A DNA stretch of 64,000 nucleotides from Hydractinia symbiolongicarpus. Lineage: Eukaryota; Cnidaria; Hydrozoa; Anthoathecata; Hydractiniidae. Each line of letters opens with the position of its first letter. Positions within the stretch are counted from its first letter, which is position 1. The translations under genes were made by a program, and so were the position numbers. The notes beneath the pieces were generated by a model. It worked only from the letters and a program-made list of their open reading frames with translations, was not told the DNA's origin and did no database searches. The stretch is from positions 7,378,001 to 7,442,000 of the forward strand of contig NC_079885.1 in the NCBI RefSeq assembly GCF_029227915.1, written 5' to 3'. Positions 45,572 to 56,640 of this stretch are shown here, piece by piece.

Positions 45572-48500
45572 ATGGAAGGTAAATTTTTCTTCTTAACGCT
45601 TATTTAACGTATTTATGTTAGATAGGTAGCTAGCTAGCTTTATTTCCGAGGAATGATGATAGCTACCCTGACAATTTTTCCCAGAAAGGACCACAATTAA
45701 AGTTCTAGCTAATAGACTGTTTAAAGCTCCTATTTGAGTTATGGAAAATTCCTGTGTAACTAGAAAACGACTGTATAACATATTTTTGATGCAGTGGCCT
45801 GTGAGGACCTGTTTTGTAAGTAAAAAAAGCAGGAAGTGAACATGAGGGTGCCAATAATAAGAAGCCTTATACGCCGCAAAAAGTGCGGGGCGTTTTCTGG
45901 TTAGTTCGGAAAAAGATTCAAGTATTCGCCCAAAAAAACCGCATAGGTCAGATCAATGCCCAGAAAAAAAAGGTACTAATATGATTAAAAAAAAATAAAT
46001 GAAAAAAAAGTACTTGCTATGTGATAGTGAAGTTCTTAAAAGAACTGTTTTTGATGGTTTTTGATAAAGTATATGTAAACTTTATTAACTCCTTTCCCTT
46101 CAAGCGCCTTCTTCCCAACTATTGTACGCATGGTTCGTTACAAGGAATTGCATTTCGGGAATGTTCTGGGCGAGTTCGCGAAAGTGTGGGCGATTTCAGG
46201 GGACAACCGCCAATTTTATTCGAAAAGTCACCCGAACTCACGTATATATGCTGGCGTACACGGCTTATCAGCACCCTCTTAGTGAGACAACTGCGCAAAT
46301 TAGACTTTGATGCCAAATTAGGATAGTAGCTTAGTTAGGACATTTTTTGTAGACTATTTAGGAAAGTATTCTCAATTTGGGACATTTGTTATTTTCTCTC
46401 ATGATTGAGGGCGTTATAGTCATTTGTGTCCTGAAAGTAAGGTCAGTCAGAAAATAAAAACTCATAAATTCATATATCCATGTTACTGAACTGATAGTTA
46501 ATAACTTGTATGCCTCATTCAATTTGAGCTTGCCACTTTTAACACTTCCCACTTTTGGAACTTTATTCCAAAAGTGGCAAGTATTCAGGCATTTTCAGTG
46601 AGTCTGCCCCTTGAGCAGTCAGATGAAGGAAGTTAATTGTCCCAGATCTTGTTGATCAAAGCAGTGCACAACACAAGATTCCAGAAACTTCATCTGATCA
46701 AGTCCACAAATCCGCAAACAAAATATGTCTTCACCCTCGTCTCCCGAGCGTTTGATTTTTAAATATGGCAATCAAGCTCAGGATTGACAATAAAGAACAA
46801 CAATGGGGTTCATAATAGTTAAACTATTTTTAATTCATGGATTTTTACAAACATTACAGGTGAGTTTTTTTAAAGAGAAAAAGAAAATAGGTGGAAGGTA
46901 TATAATATAACCAAAAGTGTTTTGAAATTATGTAAAAACAACGATGGTGAGGAAAACAAGGTCTCCCACATTCTACAAATTATACTAGAATCTGCTTTAC
47001 CTGCTGCACCAATCTATGCTGAATGATTACTGTAAATAAATTTTAGAAATAATAAACTTTTTATGTGGAAGCTCAAACACATGTGGGCGGTGGACAAGAA
47101 GCCATGATGCTATTTCTCTCAGCCTTAGTAGGACCCTTCTGGCACTCTCACTCAGAATGTTACAGCCAAGCCTGATAATAATTTTGAGTACTGGGATTAA
47201 GGAAATAACTAGAACATGAACATTTTTGTCACTTTAGTTCTTTGTTAAAAATTGCGATCTAAAAATAGGGTCGAATATTTGTGACGTCTGCCTTATCTTG
47301 ACAATGACATCTAGTAATATCATCTTTTTTGTAGTTTAGTTGCTTGTTATTTTGATCATAATAACAGGGATTCTGACAATGAAATTTCACACACAGATCA
47401 AGGACACTCTTGTAAACATTTTTCATTTATGAAATAAGCTAGTATTTTGCTGTGTTAAATAGTAAGCAACTTTCTAATATTTTCCACATTTTTAGTGTTT
47501 TTTGGCAGTTAAGCTACCATTTTTAATTCTGTGATATCATAATTAATATTTTTTTTCTGGAAATGAAACTTCAATCTATTTGCTTTCAGAATATATATAG
47601 TTTTGATATATTTAGAGATCATTATGACCTGTTAGAAGGCATCTTTATATTGTTGATAATTTTCTTAAAATACATGGAATTCCCTGTAAAGGTGTAATGA
47701 ATCACACACCTTAATAATTCCAGGAAAAAGTTAAAACAGAATTCTTTTACCCCTGTATACACTGCACAGGTACTACTGTTTTGGCGATCATATTAAACAT
47801 TACAACGCTTTAACAACTCTGTTCATGAAAATCATTACTTAATAATGTTCCGTTATTGTCAAAGTTTTTTTTATTTTTTACTAAATTGCTAAATCAGATA
47901 GTTGGGGTGTACAAGATTAGACCAGAGTAAGCCATACCTTAGATTATTTAGATGCATCGTATCGTATTTACATGCTCAACTGGGTAACTGAGTTTTTTTA
48001 ATTTTACGTCTTTTATGGGACAATTTCACGTCTGGAAATTGTTAAAAAATTAAAACTATAGTTAAAAATTTTCTTAATTTTTCTTAGAAAAATAAGAATA
48101 ATAAAATTGAGGTTGAAATGTATTTTATTAATGCTTAAAAATAACTTATCAGAGATTGGTAATGTAAGAAACACTGCATATATTTCCAAAACATTTTTTT
48201 AGATACATTGTTTCAACTAAAAGTAAGTACGTTTTTTAACCTTTTTATTTTTCCCTAACTGTTAATAAAAACAAACAAAAAGTTTATAAAAAACTTGCGT
48301 TAAAGATTTAAGATTTAATGTTTTGTTTATTTGTTGTACACATGAGAAAAGAAACAGGTTGCATACATGATAAGGAATAAGGAATAAGAAATCACCAGTA
48401 GCTTATTACTATGAGAAAAAAATAAAGAAGTTAAATAAAGATGGAATAATAAAAACATAAAAAATCAACCTTGAACACCCAAGCATAAATCTAGCCCAAA

Positions 48501-51500
48501 GTTTAGTTTAACATATTTGAGCCTGTTGATAAACTTTTTTTACCGTTTTACAATTCCTGCAATTTTCTAACATCACAATTTTTCTCACTTTTAGTTTGCA
48601 TCCAAACAGTTAGAACGAGCATCAAAGAAATGCGAAAAGGAACAAAAAGTACAACAAGCAAAAATAAAAAAGGTATTAAATGCTTGGTATAATAATTTGC
48701 ATTTTTCTGCAACACACCCTAATAATTGCTTGGATTACAATTTGAATCTCGATACTTTCTTAGATCCCAAATGCAACTAACTAAAATATACATAAAACAA
48801 GGAAAAATTGCACACGTTATGATGTGAGTTGAAATTATAAACATTATGGACCTTTTGATTTACTATATATTTTTACGTTGTCAATACAGATCTTCTTTTC
48901 TGTGGGTTACAACAAATTTAATGATCGAAAGACAGCTGTAACCCACAAGTAAAAACATTTGGATCTCCGAAATACTATTAAAGTTGATGTGCTCTTAAAT
49001 TTTATAAGATAAAACAGAAAAATAAAAAAAAATGTCACGCTATTGTTACTCAATGTCTGTCGTCTTTTTTGAGAGATTTTACTTATTTACCTACGGGAAT
49101 TGGGTGCGCTGTTTGACTAAAAAGCCTCAACGACAGGCAGTACGGTATAACTTTTAACCTCATAGCAACCATAATGGTAGCTAGAAATACGAACAAATAA
49201 AATTGCCCAAGAATCGTTAAAACATAGCTAGCTACAAAGTTACACACTCACACAAAGTGAAAAAAAATTCTGTTTATTTGAATGTTTTCGTAAATGTATT
49301 TACTGGTGTTTACATATAGAATAGCTATCAGGTAGTAAATACAATATTAACTGTTTTTATCTACCTCTTCCGAGAAATATTACACTCGGTCAGGGTATCG
49401 ACCTTGCAAGCTTGGTGTATACTTTAGACCTCTGTTAATATTTCTTTGTTTTCTAGATAGACAAAACAATTTATATTCTATTAAGGTCTACTTTATTTGT
49501 TTTGATTTAGCATGAACTAATACAGTTTTTCAGTCTCATATTGAAGTTTTATTCAATTTTACTCTCCGAATCAAGCCTGCAAAGTTGTTTTTTTTGGTTT
49601 TATTTTATATCTATTATCTTATGTTCTTATTGTGAGTATATTTGATTTATGCTTGTGAAATGTGGCTCAACCATTATAGTTTTAACTTTGGGCAGTCTTG
49701 TGCTAAAACTGTTTTTTTCAGTGAAGTTATTTTTTAATTTTATTTTAATTTTAGGCACTACAACAGAAGAATGTAGAGGGTGCGAAAATTTACGCTGAAA
49801 ATGCGATTAGAAAGAAAAACGAGTCATTGAATTACTTACGAATGGCTTCCCGAGTTGATGCGGTTTCATCAAGAGTTCAGACTGGAGTGATGATGAAAGG
49901 GGTAAGAAAAACTAAAGTTGTATACATTAAGTTTGTTTTTTGTAAAAAATATTTTGTCTGTTTTATATGGCATAGAAAAAGTCAGTTTTATAATTTGCAT
50001 TCACATTTTTTACACAGTATAAATGTTTCTTATAACTTTAATAGATTTTTTTTTGCCTATAACAAAAGCGCTGTCATTTCTTTTTTCAAGTTTCCTAATA
50101 ATTATACGTGCTTCTTATCGTTCTGTATTCTTAAATCTACCACCCAAGTTTGCAAGATGTCCTTATATAAATAAAATTTGTTTTCATAGTTAGCTCAATG
50201 TCCATTTTCCAGTAAGCCGTAAAGATTAACGGTACGGCTGTAAATTTACGTAATATTTTTGTTTTATAGCTAACTAAAACGATGGGTACAGCCGTCAAAG
50301 GATTAGACAAAGCTCTAGCCTCAATGGATTTGGAGAAGGTATAGATGTCTTTTCTTTCTTTTTTTACCAGTAATGCACATCATTTTGGGAAAATTCAATG
50401 TTTCCCTTTTTTTTTTAGCTAAGCAGGATTTGATGCCCGATAAAAATTTCTGTGGGTTTGTGGTCGTCATACTATTTTTTTATATTTACATAGGTTTCTG
50501 CAATTATGGAGAAGTTCGAAAAACAAGCCGAACATATGGACGTTCATACTTCGGTATGTGTTCACTTATTATTACACCTTTTGTCTTTAACCAGTACCAA
50601 ATATAAATGTGTTTATCGAGTTCTCTCTTGAGACTTTTAATTTAATTTGAATTGTGTTTATTTTGCAAAATAGGTCACCCATAAAAGATGTCTGCACTTT
50701 AGGGAAGTAGTCAAAATGAAGACAGAAGCCAATAAGGGGGGAGGGTGTTCAGCTGATAATTCTTGCAGGGGCTTGCGGTCAAAAATCGGTACAACCGTGC
50801 TGACGTTTTTCATGGAAACATTTAATTCATTTGATTTGCAGCTACAGTAGATGTCCGTTAATTCGAACACGCAAGGGACTAAATTATTTGTTCGAATTAA
50901 CGAATGTTTGGATTATCGGAAGTTCAGAAAAAACAAGAATTTTATAAACGTTTAAAGGTTTTATGCTAATATAACTTTTTTACAACTTTACTACAACTTT
51001 TTTTAAAAATCTTTTAACGTTGTTTGCTTGGCGATGGGCAAGGCCTCCAAATTCCATGTAAACTTTATTTTATTGGAAATGCCAATTTATTTGATAAATT
51101 CAAAGAAATTTTGTCACCATTGATGCAATAAAAATGAATAAAAATGAAAACGTTTTTTTAATTTTCTCATAAGATTTTATTTATCAATACACAAATTTTC
51201 GAATTAACGAGCATAATGTAGCCTTGGGACTAAAAAATTGTTCGAATTAGCAAAATGTTCGAATTAGCGGAGTTCGAATTAAGCAGCTCAAAACATAAGA
51301 CTTTATTAAACCAAACTCAAAGGACTTGGCAATTTGTTCGAAATAACGGAAAGTTCGAATTAAGCGGCATTCGAATTAACGGACGTCTACTGTATTTTGA
51401 AACTTGGAATATTAAGATATGTGGTTTAGTAATTCTAAGTTGGGTAACAGTTATAGAAGGCAAAATCTTTTTAAAATGCAATCAATAGATATACTTCGTG

Positions 51501-54183
51501 TTTAGGTTATGGAAGACACCATGGGAGCTGCAACTACTCTCACCACACCACAAAACCAGGTAAACTATCCGGACTTTATCCGGACTATATTAACTTGCTA
51601 TTCTTAGCGTAGTTTTTCCTAATGTAGAATTTTTATGAATTCGGGATTTCCTAATTTTTAACTGTTTTACGAAATTGTGAGAATGAGTGTTAGTGTGGAT
51701 GTAAGGGGTAAAAAGTGTTGTGGACGTAAATTTTGGCTAACAAACCTATAGTCTGTTTTATTACAAATCCTAAAATTTTAAAAAGATTTTAAATAGTGTA
51801 TTGAGCCTTACAGACAATCCATTAAGATGTTTTTATTAAATTCCTGCCAAAAATGCTTGCAAAAAATACATAAATAATTTTTTTTTTTCGTCCTTTGGAA
51901 TTACCAAAATTATTCTCTATTAGCCATGGTCATGTCAAAAACATTTTGCAAGATGTCACGTAACAAGGAGAATAAAGAAAACATAGAAAGAAAGACACAA
52001 CCTTTTAATTAAACACCTTTATGATTCAACTGCTTCTTTCCGAGTTCCGTAACTCACATATAAACTAACTAACCGTAAAAAATTTAAAATAATCAAATTG
52101 ACAAGTAGGATTCGTGAATTCCTCGCGAAAAATCCGCCGATAGCCAATTGGCAAAATTAATTTCGCGAGAAATATTAAAAAAAAAATAACTCGCGAAAAA
52201 AAATCCATGCAAGAATTTCTCTCATAAGGTGTATAATTCGTTTTTAGGTTCCTTAAGAATTAAATCGAAGCTTCAGTTTAGATAACCATTAATATTCGTC
52301 ATTTTTAAAACAATCGTAAATTTTAAATTAAATGTGATATTTACTAGATCTTAAATTTCAAATGAGTATTATATTTCGGTCTTTTCTCACTTTTACTTTT
52401 CTTCTCATTCCCAACCTCCTTGCATAACGCCATACCGACTGCCATCGTTTGTTACCGCTACCGTATTTTTTCCAATAGCCGCCCTGGGCGTTATAAAAAT
52501 TTTGATATTTTTAGACGGGCGTTTAAAAGAGAGTGTTTATTTACAAAATTTATATTTTTTGATACGTGAGATTTTTTATATATCCTCATTATTTAGGACA
52601 TTTTCTTCTTTATCAAAGTCAATTAAATTGTCTTCAATATTGGTATCTTCAACGTCTCAGTTGGGTCAAAATCTATTAAACACCATCCTTTCATGACCTT
52701 AGGGGGCGGGCGTTTAATAGAAAAGGGCGTTTAAAAGAGAGGGTGCGTTTATTGGAGAAAATAAAGTAATCCCTTGTCTTCTTAGGTCGACTCATTAATA
52801 CACCAGGTGGCCGAAGAAAACGGTCTTGAAGTCATGGACCAACTGGCTGAGTTACAGCCTGGTTCGTCCACACTTGAAGCACCTAAAGCTACTACGCAGG
52901 AGAGCAAAGATACTGAACTGGACCGAAGGTAAACAAGCTTAAAAGTTTCTTTTTCGAGATACTGATTTAAGTTTGGATAATAGAGAATTGTCCAGACAAC
53001 GGCAGTCTTTTTTTTCATATCTAAAATATGCCCAAAAGTAAAATAGTCAATATTCCGCAGCATGCAAAATCGCACATGCGCAAACCACATGCGCATTTGC
53101 AAAAATATCTTAGTCGTACGTTCTAGCCGCCTGTGTTTAGAGTAATCCACGTTTGGACCTTTAGTTGTCGAGTGTACATCGAAATTTATTTTCTCTTAAC
53201 ATATTTTGATCAGGATTGTGCGAATAAACTATTGTTCTCGATGCATGATAAGCTCGTCATTATTATAATATGAAGAGGCTAATAAGAAGCAGATTGTTCT
53301 AGTTGTGGTCTTTTTACCTGTTATTTCGGCATTGATTTAGCGCAATGATAGGAACACCTTTAGCAATTCAAAAATTAGTTTCACCAAATAAGTTAGGAAT
53401 TCTTTATTTCTCACTTATTATGTGTCTATTGAAGACCTTTTTGCGGTCTTATGTCATTTGAGTTATAATCTTGTTGTATTTGTACACGAAATTTATTTGT
53501 TTCATTTGTGCTTCTATAATGATATTGCAGTCTGAGTATCTAAGCTAAAAGTTTGAAAAAAGTGTAGTCATTTTGTTTTTTGGCCTTCAATGTCATATAA
53601 GGACCCTTTAATTTCAGACATTTTATCTGCCAATCATAAGATCTTCAAGACTCTCTATCTCACTTTATTTATTGTGTGCCTCAAAATAATTTGCCACTCC
53701 AGGGTAATCCCGCGCCCCTTTACCGTTGTTTTATAAGACACAAAAATCAGTTATTTTTATCCATTGTGATCATGGTGCCGTTTTAAGAGCTGACATTTAG
53801 CGCAAATTAAATAATTTAACCCTTTTCGGTGCGGTAAATTCGTGCATTTTCGAAAATATGTAATTCACAAATTTCGTTTTGTCGCATTTGATATTGTAGG
53901 AAATTTATGTCACTTCCAGAAAAATCCAATCTAGAGTGTATAATTTTTTAATATAGCTTTTTGAAAATGGTGACCAAGATGACAAGCACAGGTCATATTT
54001 TCTCATTTTTTGAAATTAAAGAAGAATTTTAGTACTTCTTGATATGGACAAGCCTTAAGTGTTCTTAAAATGTTCTAAAGTTTTGGACTTTTAAAGTCAT
54101 ATGTTCCTATATAGTTTGTGTTTTTAAAAAATGGTGTACATTTATTGTTTTTCTTTTTCAGGTTGGCTGCCCTAAGAAATTAA
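45572..54183 (+). CDS. CHMP1A: CHMP1A, ESCRT-III subunit (charged multivesicular body protein 1a)
   Basis: Exons: 45572-45578, 48203-48222, 48595-48672, 49755-49901, 50270-50338, 50494-50553, 51506-51559, 52786-52928, 54162-54183 (stop TAA). They give 199 residues, against 196 in the human protein as I recall. The N-terminus MEDTLFQLKFASKQLE and the C-terminus DRRLAALRN are typical of CHMP1A rather than CHMP1B. Core motifs include [64 protein letters not shown] and [12 protein letters not shown]. The last residues form the MIT-interacting helix that binds VPS4, spastin and related proteins. It acts at endosomes and the cytokinetic bridge in ESCRT-III remodelling and VPS4 recruitment. The first coding part is 7 nt (ATG GAA G) and the next exon 20 nt; both were found by their fit to the conserved N-terminus and by phase. 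Confidence 0.93.
45579..48202. other. CHMP1A intron 1
   Basis: A 2.6-kb intron. An open frame at 46021-46326 has no recognisable domain. Apart from the hairpin at 46543-46572, I see no defined element. Confidence 0.5.
46543..46572. repeat. short hairpin in CHMP1A intron 1
   Basis: CCACTTTTGGAA and TTCCAAAAGTGG are separated by five bases; a partial further copy (CTTGCCACTTTT) lies 15-20 bases upstream. Function unknown. Confidence 0.6.
48203..48222 (+). CDS. CHMP1A: 20-nt microexon of CHMP1A
   Basis: A run of T and AG precede AT-ACA-TTG-TTT-CAA-CTA-AAA, followed by GTAAGT. With the G from 45578 it encodes DTLFQLK, exactly the conserved CHMP1A N-terminal helix. Phase is 1 in and 0 out. Confidence 0.85.
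50845..51392. mobile_element. Tigger/pogo-like MITE in a CHMP1A intron
   Basis: The element begins CAGTAGATGTCCGTTAATTC and ends with the near reverse complement GAATTAACGGACGTCTACTG, each end flanked by TA (50843-50844, 51393-51394). Internal TTCGAATTAGC/AACG repeats extend the inverted ends over about 80 bp. TA targets with CAGTAGA-type termini are characteristic of the pogo/Tigger group of Tc1-mariner. 548 bp, no transposase; lies between exons 6 and 7. Confidence 0.8.
52110..52230. repeat. TTCGCGAAA-rich repeat in a CHMP1A intron
   Basis: Inverted and direct copies of CTCGCGAAAAA, TTTCGCGAGAAA and AACTCGCGAAAAAAAA. Similar in kind to 11540-11680. Confidence 0.45.
52459..52768. mobile_element. 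MITE with GGGCGTTTA motifs in a CHMP1A intron
   Basis: The left end TACCGTATTTTTTCCAATAG faces the right end TTATTGGAGAAAATAAAGTA. Several GGGCGTTTAAAAGAG repeats lie inside the right arm, and CCGCCCTGGGCGTT in the left. It resembles the element at 25556-25883 in its internal motifs. The right end lies 17 bases before the exon at 52786. Confidence 0.65.
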
Positions 54184-56339
54184 CGGAAACTATTGACTAA
54201 CAAACTCTTACTTCATTGTATAGTTTTATTACCAACTTGGAGCATTGGCGTTTTAAAAACATTAAAAAATTGTTCCGTTATTGCATGGCATAGATAATTG
54301 ATTTGTGGGGTGCAGGATTATCGAGCATGATGTTGGCTTCAGCAAAAAAAGCATCACCACTGATTCATCTTTTTTTACTCAAAGAAATGTGAAGGTGGAG
54401 ACTAAATATAGATAGATTCATGTAAAAATTATTTGTACTTTCATACAGCTAGCCCCCGCTCGCGATGAGTTATTTCTATGAAGTGTTCAATTTCCTACTT
54501 TTATATCCTTTACATCAATAACATGTAGTCATGGCAACAATTTTGTTGATTTTGCGATAATTATTTTATTGTTTGATTTCTATAGAAAACTATTTGTTGG
54601 TTACGTACAGACTAGTTAGGTAGTTAAGTGTAAAATTATTTTTTATAATTCGTTGTAATTATTACTGTGCTGTTCTCACCCTTAGACGCTTTTCTAGACA
54701 CAACCATCGTGCATGATGTCCAATTTGTCCAATTTTCATAAAAACAAAAAAATATATAGAAATTCAAAAGCAAATATGTACTTATATATACGTCCAAATA
54801 CGTCGATATTTTTTTAAACCTGCATATAAAATACCTGCGCGTCATCAAAGCAGTTTTTTTCTTTTGACAGCTTTCTGTGTTTTGAGTGGTGAGCTCTTCC
54901 GGCTCTAACATCTGCGTAGTGGAGGAAACATGTTTCTTTAGTCCAAATGTTCGCATGAAGGTATCGTTAGAACTTTAAATAATTACACCTTTTTATTTTA
55001 TAAGAATCTAGTTTATAGGAACGTTGTTTAAGGCTTAAAAAATAAGAACATATTAAGAACATAAATACTCTAAATTTCCCATAAATTACAAGCCTTTTTC
55101 ATTCTTACTAATATAATTTTTGCAATAATTCCAACCTCATCAAGTCTTCCACCATTACTGAAAATTCATCAAATTTTCACGATAATCTAATTTTAATGAA
55201 AACAAAAACGTATATTATATGAAGTTACTCTACACACATAATCTAAACACATTCGCTTGAAAATACCTCTGATGCCAGCTCAAGTATCTTTGTTGCCTGT
55301 CCGCAGATTCTAGAACTAAAAAAGCTTAACTACTCAAAATATAAACAAATCACCTCACGCACAGGCAACAACATCAGTGTTGTCTCTTCATGGTTTTTTT
55401 TTTGTCAAGTATCCAGTTTTTATACGTCCCCAAATCAATGTATTAAAATAATTCTTGCTAACCTGAAATAAAGAAATCTATTTTTGTTTTGCAAATCTCC
55501 CATCAGCACCCCCGTGCAATACGAGAATATGTAAAAAAACCGGTTCAATATTGTTCTTGTTTGTGCAAGAATATGACAACAACTTTATTGTAAATATTGA
55601 GAAAATTTTTGAAATTATAATTTTTGCGATAGTTCAAATTCGGAAACCTGAGTCCTGTAAAAATTAATCCTGGCCAAACTTCGTGCGCTTAAAAAATGCA
55701 AGAGGGTGTAAATTTTTAGAGGGGGACAGTTATAAAACAAAAGGCTTGACGAAGGAGAACTTAGATCACGTGACAATACAGACCTACCTTTTAAAAATGG
55801 TAACAGAAGCTGTGAACATTTACAGCCCGAAGGTTGTCGATTGCTCATTTTATTTGTTATTATTATTGTTTCTTTAGTAATTTTAAATTTTAGTCTGACT
55901 AGAATAGGCCCATTAAGGTAATTGTAAAAACTTTACCTGGTAGCATAAACAACTGTCCACAAATTGGTGGTGTCTCCTTTAGCTAGGTACTAATTGGTAC
56001 TATCTGCTTTTTACTGCCACTCGGGGATGCTGACATATGGTTATTATTTGTTGACGAGTATATTTTAAGACCGGGTGATGGAAAAAGGGTTGTAAATTAT
56101 GGACCTTTTCCTGCCCTCGCCTTAACAGCATGTCCCTTGTTTCCTTTATACTTCAACTACTCTTACTGCTTGACACACCCCACAAAGCAAAGAAGCAATT
56201 TAGTAAGTAAGGTTATAAAATATATCTTACTTATAAGTAAGTAAGATATATTTCCACAATGCTACAGCATACAAGTTTTTGTTGGGTATAAACTGAGGTT
56301 ATGTATGAATATACACATCCATAGGTACGGCACATGATC
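54184..56339. other. region downstream of CHMP1A, no gene recognised
   Basis: Probably starts with the CHMP1A 3' UTR. Short open frames on both strands have no domain. A small palindrome (ATATATCTTACTTATAAGTAAGTAAGATATAT) is at about 56218-56252. Confidence 0.45.
56218..56252. repeat. short AT-rich palindrome
   Basis: TATATCTTACTTA and TAAGTAAGATATA face each other around a short AGTAAG-like centre. Confidence 0.6.
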
Positions 56340-56349
56340 TAGTAAAGTA

Positions 56350-56640
56350 TCGTGCGCTGTAGATTAGTGGTTATGTGGCGCTGTAGATTAGTGGTTATAG
56401 CTCTCATACTCTGTGCCGGAGACCGGGGTTTGATTTCTCTTGACAGCGATTCAACATGGGCAAGTGAATGTTACCATAGCCCCGGGTTAAAACCCAAGCC
56501 ATATGAGGAAAATTGGGGAAATGGTTCCATGTGTGGACCGTTGGATGTTGCTGGGAATTGTCTAGTAGAGCGCGGGCCCTAATTGGGTCTGCGTAGCTCA
56601 AAACGAGCATTAAATACTCTATGACTCTCCATCTAAGCCA
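56350..56640 (+). repeat. tRNA-derived SINE, copy 2
   Basis: GCGCTGTAGATTAGTGGTTATAGCTCTCA resembles a tRNA A box, and GGAGACCGGGGTTTGATTTC a B box. A partial direct duplication of the first part (CGCTGTAGATTAGTGGTTAT) lies just upstream. The tail contains GCGTAGCTCAAAACGAGCATTAAATACTC, similar to the tail of the sequence at 3829-4060, supporting a shared SINE family. It has no tRNA acceptor stem. Confidence 0.65.

Noticed and set aside
46021-46326. 101-codon open frame in CHMP1A intron 1
   Set aside because: No recognisable domain. Open on both strands over part of its length, which suggests chance.
46804-46860. [14 protein letters not shown] peptide ending at GTGAGT, considered as the CHMP1A first exon
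   Set aside because: Phase would fit, but the sequence does not resemble the CHMP1 N-terminus, whereas 45572-45578 plus 48203-48222 gives MEDTLFQLK exactly.
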